Below, piece after piece: positions 43,516 through 54,268 of a stretch of DNA of 64,000 bases (positions within the stretch are counted from its first letter, which is position 1; each line of letters starts with the position of its first letter). The notes beneath the pieces are model-generated. The model was not told where the DNA came from and made no database searches. It saw nothing but the letters and a program-made list of their open reading frames with translations. The DNA is taken from NCBI RefSeq assembly GCF_017916255.1, contig NZ_CP072827.1, positions 2,976,001 to 3,040,000 on the forward strand, read 5' to 3'. The DNA is from Streptomyces mobaraensis NBRC 13819 = DSM 40847 (GTDB lineage Bacteria; Actinomycetota; Actinomycetes; Streptomycetales; Streptomycetaceae). The position numbers were made by a program, and so were the translations under genes.

Positions 43516-43881
43516 ATGGGTGAGAACACCGTGACCGTACGGGAAGCCCGCGCCCGCCTCGCGGACCACATCGACCGGGCCGAGGAAGGCGTCCCCACGG
43601 TCATCACACGCAACGGCGCGCCCGTGGCGGCCGTGGTGCCGATCGCGGGCTTCGAAGCGCTGGAGGCGGCGGTGGACGTCATGCTGGCGCGGGAGGCGGA
43701 GGCAGTGCTGGCCGAGGGCGGGCCCACCGTGACGATGGCCGAGTTGCTGGCGGACCTGTTCGCCGAGCAGGGCCAGGGTGATGACGCCGCGCGAAGCACG
43801 CGTTCCGCTTCACCGCCGCGGCACAGCGGCAGCTCCGGGCCGTCAGCCGGCCCGACGCCATGCGCATCCTGGCCGCGTTGA
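43516..43881 (+). CDS. Phd/YefM-family antitoxin
   Basis: The start MGENTVTVREARARLADHIDRAEEGVPTVITRNG, with GAPVAAVVPI after it, is the classic prevent-host-death antitoxin fold that binds DNA and the toxin. The helix AELLADLFAEQ near residue 80 is the usual toxin-wrapping part. After about residue 88 the frame runs on for some 33 residues of unlikely composition (ARSTRSASPPRHSGSSG) through the toxin region in another frame. The true ancestral stop was perhaps the TGATGA at 43779-43784. See the toxin entry: one or two single-base shifts appear to have disturbed this junction. Confidence 0.75.
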   Translation: MGENTVTVREARARLADHIDRAEEGVPTVITRNGAPVAAVVPIAGFEALEAAVDVMLAREAEAVLAEGGPTVTMAELLADLFAEQGQGDDAARSTRSASPPRHSGSSGPSAGPTPCASWPR

Positions 43882-44060
43882 CCGCGCTCGGCGACGACCC
43901 GTACCGCGAGGACGCCGACGTCAAGAAGCTCAGCGGCCCGTCGGGGCTGTACCGGCTCCGGGTCGGCGGCTACCGGGTCGCCTACCGCGTCGACAACGGC
44001 GAACTCGTGATCCTCGTCGTCAAGGTAGGCGACCGGCGGGACGTCTACCGGAACCTGTAG
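43785..44060 (+). pseudogene. RelE/ParE-type toxin without an intact start (frameshift)
   Basis: From 43785 the frame reads as a RelE-family toxin: KHAFRFTAAAQRQLRA, then AMRILAALTALGDDPY, DVKKLSGPSGLYRLRVGGYR, VAYRVDNGELVILVVKVGDRRDVYRNL. Immediately before it lie two in-frame stops (43779 and 43782) and no start codon until the internal ATG at 43860, which would remove the first helix. ATG 43781 overlaps the expected antitoxin end but is one frame off. Removing one base from the GCCGCGCG run at 43785-43792 would give MTPRKHAFRFTAAAQRQL. So the toxin is either inactivated, truncated to 66 residues, or the sequence has an error. Confidence 0.75.
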
Positions 44061-44071
44061 CCCCCCTTACC

Positions 44072-45022
44072 TCACGCCTCTTCTGCCGTCTTCCAGGCGA
44101 TCCCGTCCAGAATGTCGTGCTCGCTCACCACGACATCCTCCGCCCCAACCCGCTCCATCAAACACAGGAGCACCAGGGCCCCCGCCGCGATCACGTCCAC
44201 CCGCCCCGGGTGCAGCACCGGGATCGCCGCCCGCTGCTCGTGGGTGGAGGAGAGGAGGCGGGACGTGACCTCGCGGACGCGGGTCAACGGGATCCGCGCG
44301 TGGTGGATGGCCGTCGAGTCGTACTCGGGGAGGCCGAGGGCGATGGCCGCCACCGTGGTGACCGAGCCGGCCAGGCCGACGAGCGTACGGGCCTCGCGCA
44401 GCGGAACCGTCTGCTCGGCGAGGTCGAGGGCGGCCTCGACGTCGGCCCGTATGGCGGCGATCCGCTCCGGCGACGGCGGGTCCACGACCACGCCGTCCGC
44501 GACCAGATGACGTTCCGTCATCCGCACGCAGCCGACGTCCACGCTGCGCGCCGCCCGTACCCGGTCGTCGCCGACGACGAACTCCGTGGAGCCGCCGCCG
44601 ATGTCGACCACCAGGAAGGGACGGGCGAGGTCGGTGCGGCCGGTGAGTTCCTTGGTGGCGCCGGTGAAGGAGAACTCCGCCTCCAGGTCACCCGTGATCA
44701 CCTCGGGCTCGACGCCCAGGATGTCCACGATCCCCGCCACGAACTCCGCGCGGTTCCGCACGTCACGGGACGCGGAGGTGGCGACGAACCGCACGCGCTC
44801 CGCGCCGTGCGCCCGGATCACCCCGGCGTATTCCCGGCACGCGGCGAACGTCCGTTCAAGCGCCTCCGGCGCGAACCGCCCGGTGCGGTCCACGCCCTGG
44901 CCGAGCCGGACGATCGTCATCCGCCGGTCGAGCTCCTTGAACCCGCCCGTCGCGGGGTCGAGGTCGGCGACGAGCAGACGGATCGAGTTCGTACCGCAGT
45001 CGATCGCGGCAACGCGGGTCAT
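44072..45022 (-). CDS. Exopolyphosphatase / ppGpp phosphatase family (Ppx/GppA)
   Basis: The 316-residue protein has the ASKHA-fold phosphate loops AAIDCGTNSIRLLVAD and FLVVDIGGGSTEFVVG, plus the family segments SASRDVRNRAEF and GLAGSVTTVAAIALG. It would hydrolyse polyphosphate or pppGpp. It is a short form lacking the C-terminal HD extension of the Escherichia coli enzyme, as usual in actinobacteria. It is in a minus-strand run with the DUF501 gene 9 bases upstream, so they are cotranscribed. Confidence 0.9.
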   Translation of the reverse strand: MTRVAAIDCGTNSIRLLVADLDPATGGFKELDRRMTIVRLGQGVDRTGRFAPEALERTFAACREYAGVIRAHGAERVRFVATSASRDVRNRAEFVAGIVDILGVEPEVITGDLEAEFSFTGATKELTGRTDLARPFLVVDIGGGSTEFVVGDDRVRAARSVDVGCVRMTERHLVADGVVVDPPSPERIAAIRADVEAALDLAEQTVPLREARTLVGLAGSVTTVAAIALGLPEYDSTAIHHARIPLTRVREVTSRLLSSTHEQRAAIPVLHPGRVDVIAAGALVLLCLMERVGAEDVVVSEHDILDGIAWKTAEEA

Positions 45023-45031
45023 GCGTCCTCC

Positions 45032-45586
45032 CTATTCGGCGGTGTCGGAGCCGTCGGACGACGCCGGCGCGCCGCACGGCGTCACGCACGGCCCCTTGCG
45101 CCACCACTCCGGCAGCATCGCGATCGTCTCGTCACCCAGCGGGTTGACGCCGGGACCGGCCGCCAGCGAGTGCCCCACCAGCACGTGCAGGCACTTCACC
45201 CGGTCCGGCATACCGCCCGCGCTGGGGAAGCCCTCCAGCACCTCGATCGCGTCCCGCCGGCGGATGTAGTCCTCGTGCGCGGCGCGGTACGCGGCGGCCA
45301 GCTCCGGGTCGCTCTGCAGCCGAGCGCTCATCTCCTTCATCACGCCCTCGGCCTCCAGCGTGCCGATGGCGGAGGCCGCGCGCGGGCACGTCAGGTAGTA
45401 CAGCGTCGGGAACGGCGTGCCGTCCTCCAGGCGCGGCGCGGTCTCGACGACGTCCGGGTTGCCGCAGGGGCAGCGGTGGGCGATCGCCCGCAGGCCGCGC
45501 GGGGGGCGGCCGAGCTGCTCCTTGAACGCGGCGATGTCCGCGTCGGTGGGCTGGGTGGGCTCGGTCTGGGGAGGAGGGGTTTCCAT
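45032..45586 (-). CDS. DUF501-family protein
   Basis: The 184-residue protein has the DUF501 pattern: FKEQLGRPPRGLRAIAHRCPCGNPDVVETAPRLEDGTPFPTLYYLTCP, with Cys pairs that may bind metal, and VKCLHVLVGHSLAAGPGVNPLGDE. The family occurs throughout actinobacteria beside divIC, eno and ppx, as here; its biochemical role is unknown. ATG 45586 starts 55 bases after the DivIC gene. Confidence 0.88.
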   Translation of the reverse strand: METPPPQTEPTQPTDADIAAFKEQLGRPPRGLRAIAHRCPCGNPDVVETAPRLEDGTPFPTLYYLTCPRAASAIGTLEAEGVMKEMSARLQSDPELAAAYRAAHEDYIRRRDAIEVLEGFPSAGGMPDRVKCLHVLVGHSLAAGPGVNPLGDETIAMLPEWWRKGPCVTPCGAPASSDGSDTAE

Positions 45587-45641
45587 GTGCTCGCTCGGGT
45601 CGGAGTTTCGAAAGGGCGGGGGGTGGGAAGGGTGCGGCGGG

Positions 45642-46109
45642 TCAGCGATGGGCGTCCGAGGTGTCCACGCCGTCCCAGAGGTTGACGTACCACGGCCGGT
45701 CGGCGGCGCCCTGGTCGTGGCGGTGGCGCGCGTTGCCGCTGCCGTCCACCACCGTGTAGCCGGTCTCGCCGGGCCGGACGTAGTGCAGGTGCTCGCGCGC
45801 CAGCCGCTCCACGTACGCCGGGTCCTCCAGCCGCGCCTTCTCCTCGCGCAACCGCTTCACCTGCTCCTTGGCCTGCTCGGAGCGGTGCCGCTGGTCGTCG
45901 ATGTCCGAACGCTGGGTGACCCACTGGCGCATGGGGTAGGCCAGGGCGACGATCAGCGAGCAGACGACCAGTGCCAGCAGCGCCGCGCGGCCGGTGAGCC
46001 GGCTGCGCCGCGGCGGACGGGTGCGCCGGGCCCGGGCGTCCGGCCCCTGGACCAGGACCGAACCGATCGCCTTGAGCCTGGTCGCGGTGGAGAACCGTTC
46101 CGCCGCCAC
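45642..46109 (-). CDS. Septum formation initiator, DivIC/FtsL-like
   Basis: The 155-residue protein has a basic cytoplasmic N-terminus, one membrane helix (about 42-58: AALLALVVCSLIVALAYPM), then a coiled coil (QRSDIDDQRHRSEQAKEQVKRLREEKARLED) and the conserved short motif YVERLAREHLHYVRPGETGY. This is the bitopic layout of DivIC/FtsB division proteins that join the divisome outside the membrane. GTG 46109 follows GGGGAGG. It lies between eno (upstream, ended by a strong terminator) and the DUF501 gene. Confidence 0.92.
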   Translation of the reverse strand: MAAERFSTATRLKAIGSVLVQGPDARARRTRPPRRSRLTGRAALLALVVCSLIVALAYPMRQWVTQRSDIDDQRHRSEQAKEQVKRLREEKARLEDPAYVERLAREHLHYVRPGETGYTVVDGSGNARHRHDQGAADRPWYVNLWDGVDTSDAHR

Positions 46110-46157
46110 ATCGCCTCCCCGCTGCCGGCTTCACCGAAGCCGGAACGCATGCCAAAA

Positions 46158-46196
46158 CCGTCCCCGGCCACGGTACGGGACCGTGGCCGGGGACGG
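46158..46196 (-). terminator. Enolase gene terminator
   Basis: Perfect 17-base arms 46158-46174 and 46180-46196 (CCGTCCCCGGCCACGGT and its complement) with a five-base loop stand 52 bases beyond the eno stop. Confidence 0.9.
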
Positions 46197-46247
46197 GGTG
46201 AGGCGTGAGGCTTTGTCAGCCTCGCACGCGCACTACCGGGCGCGGGT

Positions 46248-48734
<2,487 letters not shown>

Positions 48735-48739
48735 TCACC

Positions 48740-48900
48740 GGCGCCTACGAGGTGAGCTGTCGGGTTCGGGCGTGAGTTGCCCGGCCCGGTGGCTCGCGCT
48801 CACCAGGCTTCACCCCAAGCCGTCCCGGTACGTCGGTCGTTGACCGATGAACCGTTCCGGCGACCTACCGTGGTTCCCCCGCTCCTGCCTACGGCGCTTG
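48740..48900 (-). ncRNA. ydaO-type c-di-AMP riboswitch in the rpfA leader
   Basis: Read on the minus strand, the leader contains the conserved ydaO elements in order: CGTAGGCAGGAGC then GGGGGAACCACGG, later CTTGGGGTGAAGCC, CCGGGCAACTCACGCCCGAA, CCCGACAGCTCACCTCGTAG, and GCGCCGGTGAGGAAACCG just before the rpfA start. This is the form that senses cyclic di-AMP and is known to attenuate rpf genes in Streptomyces. Confidence 0.88.
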
Positions 48901-48979
48901 CGCGACGACTCCCCCGGTCGCCGGCAGGATTCGGCGTGACGACCGTGGTGCTCGCGATGGCGAGCGATGACGACGGTAA

Positions 48980-49029
48980 GCACAGACGGCCGATGGGTTC
49001 AAACCCTCCTTTTCAGCCACCGTCTGTGC
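48980..49029. promoter_or_regulatory. Inverted repeat upstream of the riboswitch
   Basis: GCACAGACGG (48980-48989) and CCGTCTGTGC (49020-49029) are perfect ten-base arms around 30 bases. The loop itself holds GGGTTTGAACCC on the minus strand. The element lies between rpf gene 2 and the riboswitch of rpfA and may be a terminator for rpf2 or a control site for rpfA. No gene is seen between 48901 and 49166. Confidence 0.5.
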
Positions 49030-49166
49030 CCCCCACCCCGGGGAACTCACTGTTTCCGCAGGTGGGGATGGTTTCTTGGGTTTCTGACGAGCCGTCTCCG
49101 CGCGGATGTCAACGAGACCCATGTCTCACTTTCATCCGGAACGGACATTCGACGCGAACTCCCCCG

Positions 49167-50327
49167 CTACTTCTTCAGTTCGAGCTGCTGACCGGGGTGA
49201 ATGAGGTCCGGATCGCCCCCGACGACCTTTTTGTTGTCCTGGTACACGCGGTGCCAGCCGCCCTCGACGCGGTGCTGCTCCGCGATCTCTGACAGGTTGT
49301 CACCGGGGCGCACGGTGTAGTCGTGCACGGCGGTTGCGTCCGCGCGCCCGCGCTCGGCGCCGCGCGACGCGCGCTCGTCGCCGGAACCGGACGGCTCCGC
49401 GCGGTGCTTGCCGGTCCCGGCGCCGTCCGCGCCGGCGCGCGTGCGCTCATCGGTGGTACCGGAGGCGGACGTTCCGGAGTCCGCTCCGCCGTCCCGCCCG
49501 GCCTTCTCCCCGTCGGTCGAGGAGCCCGTGGTGTAACCGTCCGGCTTGCGGTGCTTGCCACCGGCGGACGAATCGGTGGACGTGTCGCGGTTCCCGCCGG
49601 ACGGCTTCTCGGGCTGCCCCGGCCTCCCTGAGGCGTCGGTGGTACCGGAGTCGCCGGTGCTGCCGGTCGCCGACCGGCCGGAGGAGGCGTCCTTGCCGGC
49701 GTCCTTGCCGGAGCCCTTCCCGGCGTCCTGGCCGGTGGCCGTCCCCGAGGTGCTTCCGGACGCCTTCTCGCCGGCCTTGCCGTCGGTCTTCTCGTCGGCC
49801 TTGTCGGACGACGCGTCCCGCGACCGGCCGGAGTCGGTCTTCCCGGAACTCCCGGACGTCCCGGATGTTCCGGACTTTCCGGAAGCCGGCGTGTGCGAGG
49901 ACCCCTCGACGGCGTCGTGCGGCATCCCCGGGTTGACCTCGGGTGCCCGGCCGTCCTTGGCCAGGTCGGACTTCACCGCGCAGGCGGGCCAGGCGTACGG
50001 GCCGCGGGCGTCGAGGATCCGCTGGGCGACGGCGATCTGCTGGGCGCGGCTGGCCTGGTCGGGGCGCGGCGCGAACTCCGTCCCGCCGTACTGGTTCCAC
50101 ATGTCGGTGGTGAGCTGCAGTCCGCCGTAGAACCCGTTGCCCGTGTCCGCGCTCCACAGGCCGCCGCTCTCGCACTGGGCGACGCGGTCCCAGGTGGGGG
50201 CGTCCGCGGCGTCGGCGGTGGTGGCGCCGAGCAGGGGCATGGCGATCCCGGCACCCGCCACGCCCGCGGCGACGACCGCGGCGGGCAGTTGACGGGGACG
50301 ACGATGTCGGCCTTTCCCGGAGAGCAT
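49167..50327 (-). CDS. Second resuscitation-promoting factor with long linker and LysM domain
   Basis: The 386-residue protein has a signal peptide (LPAAVVAAGVAGAGIAMPLLGA, cut near TADAAD) and an Rpf domain (about 45-120: TWDRVAQCESGGLWSADTGNGFYGGLQLTTDMW). A linker of about 195 residues extremely rich in Gly, Ser, Thr, Asp and Lys follows, then a C-terminal LysM (YTVRPGDNLSEIAEQHRVEGGWHRVYQDN). The linker makes it much longer than RpfA and presumably lets the catalytic domain reach across the wall. ATG 50327 is favoured because AGAGGTGAT lies just ahead; the in-frame ATG 50342 lacks one. Same strand as rpfA but separated by 444 bases and a hairpin. Confidence 0.93.
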   Translation of the reverse strand: MLSGKGRHRRPRQLPAAVVAAGVAGAGIAMPLLGATTADAADAPTWDRVAQCESGGLWSADTGNGFYGGLQLTTDMWNQYGGTEFAPRPDQASRAQQIAVAQRILDARGPYAWPACAVKSDLAKDGRAPEVNPGMPHDAVEGSSHTPASGKSGTSGTSGSSGKTDSGRSRDASSDKADEKTDGKAGEKASGSTSGTATGQDAGKGSGKDAGKDASSGRSATGSTGDSGTTDASGRPGQPEKPSGGNRDTSTDSSAGGKHRKPDGYTTGSSTDGEKAGRDGGADSGTSASGTTDERTRAGADGAGTGKHRAEPSGSGDERASRGAERGRADATAVHDYTVRPGDNLSEIAEQHRVEGGWHRVYQDNKKVVGGDPDLIHPGQQLELKK

Positions 50328-50478
50328 GCGATCACCTCTCATATTGCTGCCGACCGGCTGCTGACCGCTGCCGATCGTGTGGCTGCTGAATATGACGGCA
50401 GAAGATAGCCACGGCCCTCAGGAGCCACAACCCACCGTGATCGACGCCAGGAGACGGTCAAGCGGAGTTGACGTATAG

Positions 50479-51777
50479 TCATGTGCCCGTCTGCCCGGGC
50501 TCCGGTGAGAAGGCCACGGGCAGCGTCCGCAGGCCCCGCATGATGAGCCCGCCGCGCCACCGCAGATCGTCCGGATCAGCGGAAAGCCGCAGGTCAGGGA
50601 GGCGCCGCAGCAGCGTCGCGAGCGCCGTCCGGCCTTCCAGCCGCGCCAGCGGCGCCCCGAGGCAGTAGTGGATGCCGTGCCCGTATCCGAGGTGCTGATT
50701 GTCACTGCGGGCGAGGTCGAGGGTGTCGGGCTCGGCGAACCGTTCCGGGTCGCGGTCGGCCGCCGCCAGGACGACGAGCACGGGGTCGCCCTCCGCGATC
50801 CGCTGACCGCCGATCGTCAGGTCCCGGGTGGCGAACCGCCAGGTGGCCAGCTCCACCGGGCCGTCGTACCGCAGCAGCTCCTCCACCCCGGTCTCCAGCA
50901 GGCTCTCGTCCCCCGCGGCCAGCGCGCGTTGCAGGCGCTCGCGCTCCCCGGGGTTGCGCAGCAGCGCGTACGTGCCGTTGCCGATGAGGTTGACAGTGGT
51001 CTCGAAGCCGGCGAAGAGCAGGATGAAGGCCATGGCGGCGGCCTCGTTCTCGGTGAGGTGCTCACCGTGGTCGCTCGCCCTGATCAGCCCGGAGATCAGG
51101 TCGTCGCCCAGGTCCTCGCGCTTGCGGTGGATCAGCTCGGCGAGGTACGTCCGCATCCGCTTCACCGAGCGGGCCACTCCGCCGCGCGGTCCGCCGCCGT
51201 GCCGGATCATCATCCCGGCCCAGTCCCGGAAGTCGTCCTGGTCCTCCGGCGGGACGCCGAGCATGTCGCAGATGGCGTAGATGGGGAGCGGGAACGCGAA
51301 CTCGTGGATGAGGTCCGCCTCCCCGCGCGCCGCGAACCCGTCGATGAGCCGGTCCGTGAGCTCCTGCACGCGGGGCGCGAACTCCGCGACGCGCCGGGGC
51401 GTGAACGCCTTGGAGACCAGACGGCGGAGGCGGGTGTGGTCCGGGGGATCGATGTTGAGCAGATGCGTCATGAGGTTGGCGCTCCGCTCGCCCGGAATGC
51501 CCACCTTGCCCTTGCCGTGCGCGGCCTCGGAGTGGTGCACGGGGTTCTTCGACAACCGCTGGTCCGCCAGCGCCTGCCGCGCGTCGGCGTACCGGGTCAC
51601 CAGCCATGCCTCCACCCCGCTCGGCAGCGCGGTCCGGTGCACGGGGGCGTGCTCGCGGAGCCAGGCGTACGCCGGGTAGGGGTCGCTCGCGAACTCCCAG
51701 GTGAAGAGGGGAGGCGTGGGGCCCTCGGCGGCGGGGTCGTGGTGGGCGTGGGCGTGGTCGTCGGCTTTGTCGTGCAC
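50479..51777 (-). CDS. Cytochrome P450 (CYP107-like)
   Basis: The 432-residue soluble bacterial P450 has the I-helix oxygen-binding FAGFETTVN, the K-helix ELLRYDGPVE, and the heme loop LGYGHGIHYCLGAPLARLE with the cysteine ligand. A His/Asp-rich first 15 residues (HDKADDHAHAHHDP) is unusual. GTG 51777 is the start. No ferredoxin gene is adjacent, so reductase partners are elsewhere. It is 151 bases from the rpf gene and stands next to a small membrane protein gene on the same strand. Substrate unknown. Confidence 0.93.
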   Translation of the reverse strand: MHDKADDHAHAHHDPAAEGPTPPLFTWEFASDPYPAYAWLREHAPVHRTALPSGVEAWLVTRYADARQALADQRLSKNPVHHSEAAHGKGKVGIPGERSANLMTHLLNIDPPDHTRLRRLVSKAFTPRRVAEFAPRVQELTDRLIDGFAARGEADLIHEFAFPLPIYAICDMLGVPPEDQDDFRDWAGMMIRHGGGPRGGVARSVKRMRTYLAELIHRKREDLGDDLISGLIRASDHGEHLTENEAAAMAFILLFAGFETTVNLIGNGTYALLRNPGERERLQRALAAGDESLLETGVEELLRYDGPVELATWRFATRDLTIGGQRIAEGDPVLVVLAAADRDPERFAEPDTLDLARSDNQHLGYGHGIHYCLGAPLARLEGRTALATLLRRLPDLRLSADPDDLRWRGGLIMRGLRTLPVAFSPEPGQTGT

Positions 51778-51831
51778 GCTCCGACGCTACTAGGGGGCGC
51801 GAGGCGGGGGCTCGGCCCCGCCCGCCCACCT

Positions 51832-52263
51832 CTAGTGGTGACCGCCCCCGCCGCTGCCGAAGGCGCCGCTGCTCCCGGGGTTCCACTTCCGCCGTTCCTC
51901 GGTGAGCTCCTCCTCGTGGCTCCCGGGGTTCCGGAGCTCGTGCGGGAGGACGCGCTCCCCCGGCCCCTCGGTGCGCAGCGGGTCCGCCTCCCGGTGCTCG
52001 GTCACGTAGCCGACGGCGTCTTCGTTGTCCTCGTGACCCGGCCCGTGGTCCGGCGAGGACGGCCCCCGGTCGTACTCCTCGCGCGTCTGCCACGCGCCCT
52101 GCCGCCGCTGCGGCTGGCTCGGGGGCGGCGGTTCCTTGTCGCGCCACCGCCGCCCGTACACGAAGGCGAGGAGCAGCAGGGCGCCGACGCAGAGCCCGAC
52201 GGCGAAGGGGGCGGCGCCGCCGACCCAGGCGGGCAGGGCGAGAACCATCTCATCGGTACGCAT
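51832..52263 (-). CDS. Single-span membrane protein with charged tail
   Basis: The 143-residue protein has one hydrophobic segment near the N-terminus (PFAVGLCVGALLLLAFVYG), followed by a basic stop-transfer (RRWRDKEPPPPSQPQRR) and a long hydrophilic, disordered cytoplasmic tail ending GSSGAFGSGGGGHH. It is a familiar type of small streptomycete membrane protein; no function known. It precedes the P450 gene on the same strand with 54 bases between, and a GGCGGGG/CCCCGCC hairpin follows its stop. Confidence 0.7.
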   Translation of the reverse strand: MRTDEMVLALPAWVGGAAPFAVGLCVGALLLLAFVYGRRWRDKEPPPPSQPQRRQGAWQTREEYDRGPSSPDHGPGHEDNEDAVGYVTEHREADPLRTEGPGERVLPHELRNPGSHEEELTEERRKWNPGSSGAFGSGGGGHH

Positions 52264-52356
52264 GCAGTCCGGTTACCCGGAGGGCGCCCGGTCAAGACCG
52301 TCACTGAGCCGAACGGGTGTGCACCTCGCCGCCGCGTACGAGCGGATGACGCGGAC

Positions 52357-53364
52357 CTACGACGCGCCCCCTTCACCCGCGCCGTCCGCCTCTGCCTCCG
52401 CCTGCCGGATCGCGTCCCGGTACGTACGGGCGGCGGCCCGCAGCGCGGTCTCCGGCTCGACGCCCTCCGCCTCGGCCCGTACCGCCATGGCCAGCAGCGC
52501 GTACCCGACGCCCTCACCCGCCGGAAGGGGAACCTCCAGTCCCTCGGACCGGACCCGGGAGGCCAGCTTGGCGGCCAACGCGAGGGCCGGCTGCCCCAGC
52601 GGCACGCCCTCGGTCAGGGAGTCGCGGCGCTTCTCGGCGGCCTTGGTCCGCGTCCAGTGCGCCCTGACGTCCTCCGGAGTCTCCGCCTCCGCGTCCCCGA
52701 AGACATGGGGGTGCCGGTGGACCAGCTTCTCGACGATGGTCCCCGCCACGTCGTCGATCGCGAACGGCTCGTCGGGGTCGTCCTGGGCGATGCGCGCGTG
52801 GAAGACCACCTGGAGCAGCACGTCGCCGAGCTCCTCGCGGAGCGCCTCGCGGTCGCCCGTCTCGATGGCCTCGACGAGTTCGTACATCTCCTCCAGGCCG
52901 TACTTGCCCAGGTCCTCGTGGGTGCGGATGCCGCTCCACGGGCAGGCCACCCGAATCCGGTCCATGACCTGCACCAGGTCGAGGAGGCGGGCGCCCGGCA
53001 GGTCGTACGAACCGGGCAGCAGCTCCAGCGCCGGCATCCGCTGCCGGCCGGAACCGGCGAGCCGGGCCAGACCGTCGGTCAGGGCCGACTCCCCCGCCGC
53101 CGAGGTGATCACCACGACGGTCCGGCCGCCGGCCAGACAGTCGTCGACGAGCGCCCTGGCGTCGAAGGACTCCGCCGGGGCCTCGGTGGTGATCCCGGCC
53201 TCACCGAGGTAGGGCAGCAGCGGGTGGGCCGGGTCGGCGCACAGCACCCGGTCGGCGGCGTGCAGCGTCTGCCACGCCGGCCAGGACAGCAGTCCGGGCG
53301 CGACGCGGTGGCTGGTGGTGAGCAGGACGATCCGGCCGGCCGCCGGGGACGCAGAGTCGTTCAC
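52357..53364 (-). CDS. mazG: Nucleoside triphosphate pyrophosphohydrolase MazG
   Basis: The 335-residue protein consists of a first domain of about 110 residues resembling a tetrapyrrole-methylase-like fold (RIVLLTTSHRVAPGLLSWPAW) and the MazG domain. The MazG domain has CPWSGIRTHEDLGKYGLEEMYELVEAIE and LREELGDVLLQVVFHARIAQ, the EEXXE-like acids that hold magnesium, then VHRHPHVFGD. It would clear aberrant nucleotides. GTG 53364 is the start. It lies between the lipoprotein and membrane protein genes on the minus strand. Confidence 0.92.
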   Translation of the reverse strand: MNDSASPAAGRIVLLTTSHRVAPGLLSWPAWQTLHAADRVLCADPAHPLLPYLGEAGITTEAPAESFDARALVDDCLAGGRTVVVITSAAGESALTDGLARLAGSGRQRMPALELLPGSYDLPGARLLDLVQVMDRIRVACPWSGIRTHEDLGKYGLEEMYELVEAIETGDREALREELGDVLLQVVFHARIAQDDPDEPFAIDDVAGTIVEKLVHRHPHVFGDAEAETPEDVRAHWTRTKAAEKRRDSLTEGVPLGQPALALAAKLASRVRSEGLEVPLPAGEGVGYALLAMAVRAEAEGVEPETALRAAARTYRDAIRQAEAEADGAGEGGAS

Positions 53365-53469
53365 CCTGTCGAGCGTAGGGGACGGCGGGCGGGACGGACT
53401 CCGAGGGGCCCGCCGCCCGCATAGGGCTCGCTACGCCGGCTTCTCCGTAGCGGGCTCGCCCCACGGCTC

Positions 53470-54087
53470 CTACACCGGGCTCTCCGCGGCGGGCGGGGCG
53501 ACGGGCCGCAGCCAGGGCTCCTGCAGCGGGCGGGCGGTGCCGCGTTTGGCGTCCCAGGCCCCGTACCGGGGGTTGATGTCGACGCGCAGTGCCTCGGAGG
53601 TCTTCATCAGCACGTCGTTGGTGCGCGCGGCGCCGAGCTTGCCGTCCAGTTTGGTGCGGACGAGGTCCATGGCGAGGGCCTGGTCGATCTGCGAGGGGGC
53701 GATACCCAGGGCCAGGAAGCGGGCGCGCACCGCCTCGGCGCCGCCGTTGGCCCGCTCGACCTGCGACCGCTCGTCCTGGAGCTCGCGGCGGGTGACGTCC
53801 ACCCCGTTGTCGTGCCCGGCCTTCTCGATGATCCGGTACTGGACGAGGCGGATGAGGGTGTCCTGGCTGAGCCGTGCGCTGTTCGCCGTGAGCTGCTCGC
53901 CCTGCGGGGACGAGTCCTGTGCGTCGCGCACGTCCTTCACCTGGCTCTGGAGCTGCGCCACAGTGATCCGGTCGTCGCCCACGACGGCCGCGGCGCCGGG
54001 GTGCGGGGTGGACCCGCAGGCGGTGAGCAGGGGTGTCGCGGCCAACAGCCCGGCGGCGGCGGAGAGCGCGGTCCTTCGGCGGATCAT
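53470..54087 (-). CDS. SurA-N-domain lipoprotein
   Basis: The 205-residue protein begins with a lipoprotein signal (MIRRRTALSAAAGLLAATPLLTAC, lipobox LLTAC at about residue 24). A SurA/PrsA N-terminal-like helical domain follows (DRITVAQLQSQVKDVRDAQ, SQDTLIRLVQYRIIEKAG, VTRRELQDERSQV). No peptidyl-prolyl isomerase domain is present, so it would act as a chaperone outside the membrane rather than an isomerase. ATG 54087. It is a conserved type in actinobacteria near mfd and mazG. Confidence 0.88.
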   Translation of the reverse strand: MIRRRTALSAAAGLLAATPLLTACGSTPHPGAAAVVGDDRITVAQLQSQVKDVRDAQDSSPQGEQLTANSARLSQDTLIRLVQYRIIEKAGHDNGVDVTRRELQDERSQVERANGGAEAVRARFLALGIAPSQIDQALAMDLVRTKLDGKLGAARTNDVLMKTSEALRVDINPRYGAWDAKRGTARPLQEPWLRPVAPPAAESPV

Positions 54088-54268
54088 GGAGCCTCCCGGC
54101 AGTGCTCGTGCGGCGGTACGGCGATCGACCTGGCGTTGATCGATGGTAGGGAGTCCGTGTGGCGGAGGCCACTGATTCGACCAACGATTCGCCGGCGTCC
54201 GGGATGCGCGGGGCTGGTGGGGCGAAAGTGACTGAAGGGGCCTCAGCTCTCCCCAGCGGCAGCCCGTT

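Noticed and set aside
48990-49020. GGGTTTGAACCC as part of a tRNA T arm
   Set aside because: No acceptor, D or anticodon arms can be formed around it; it is the inner stem of a larger inverted repeat.
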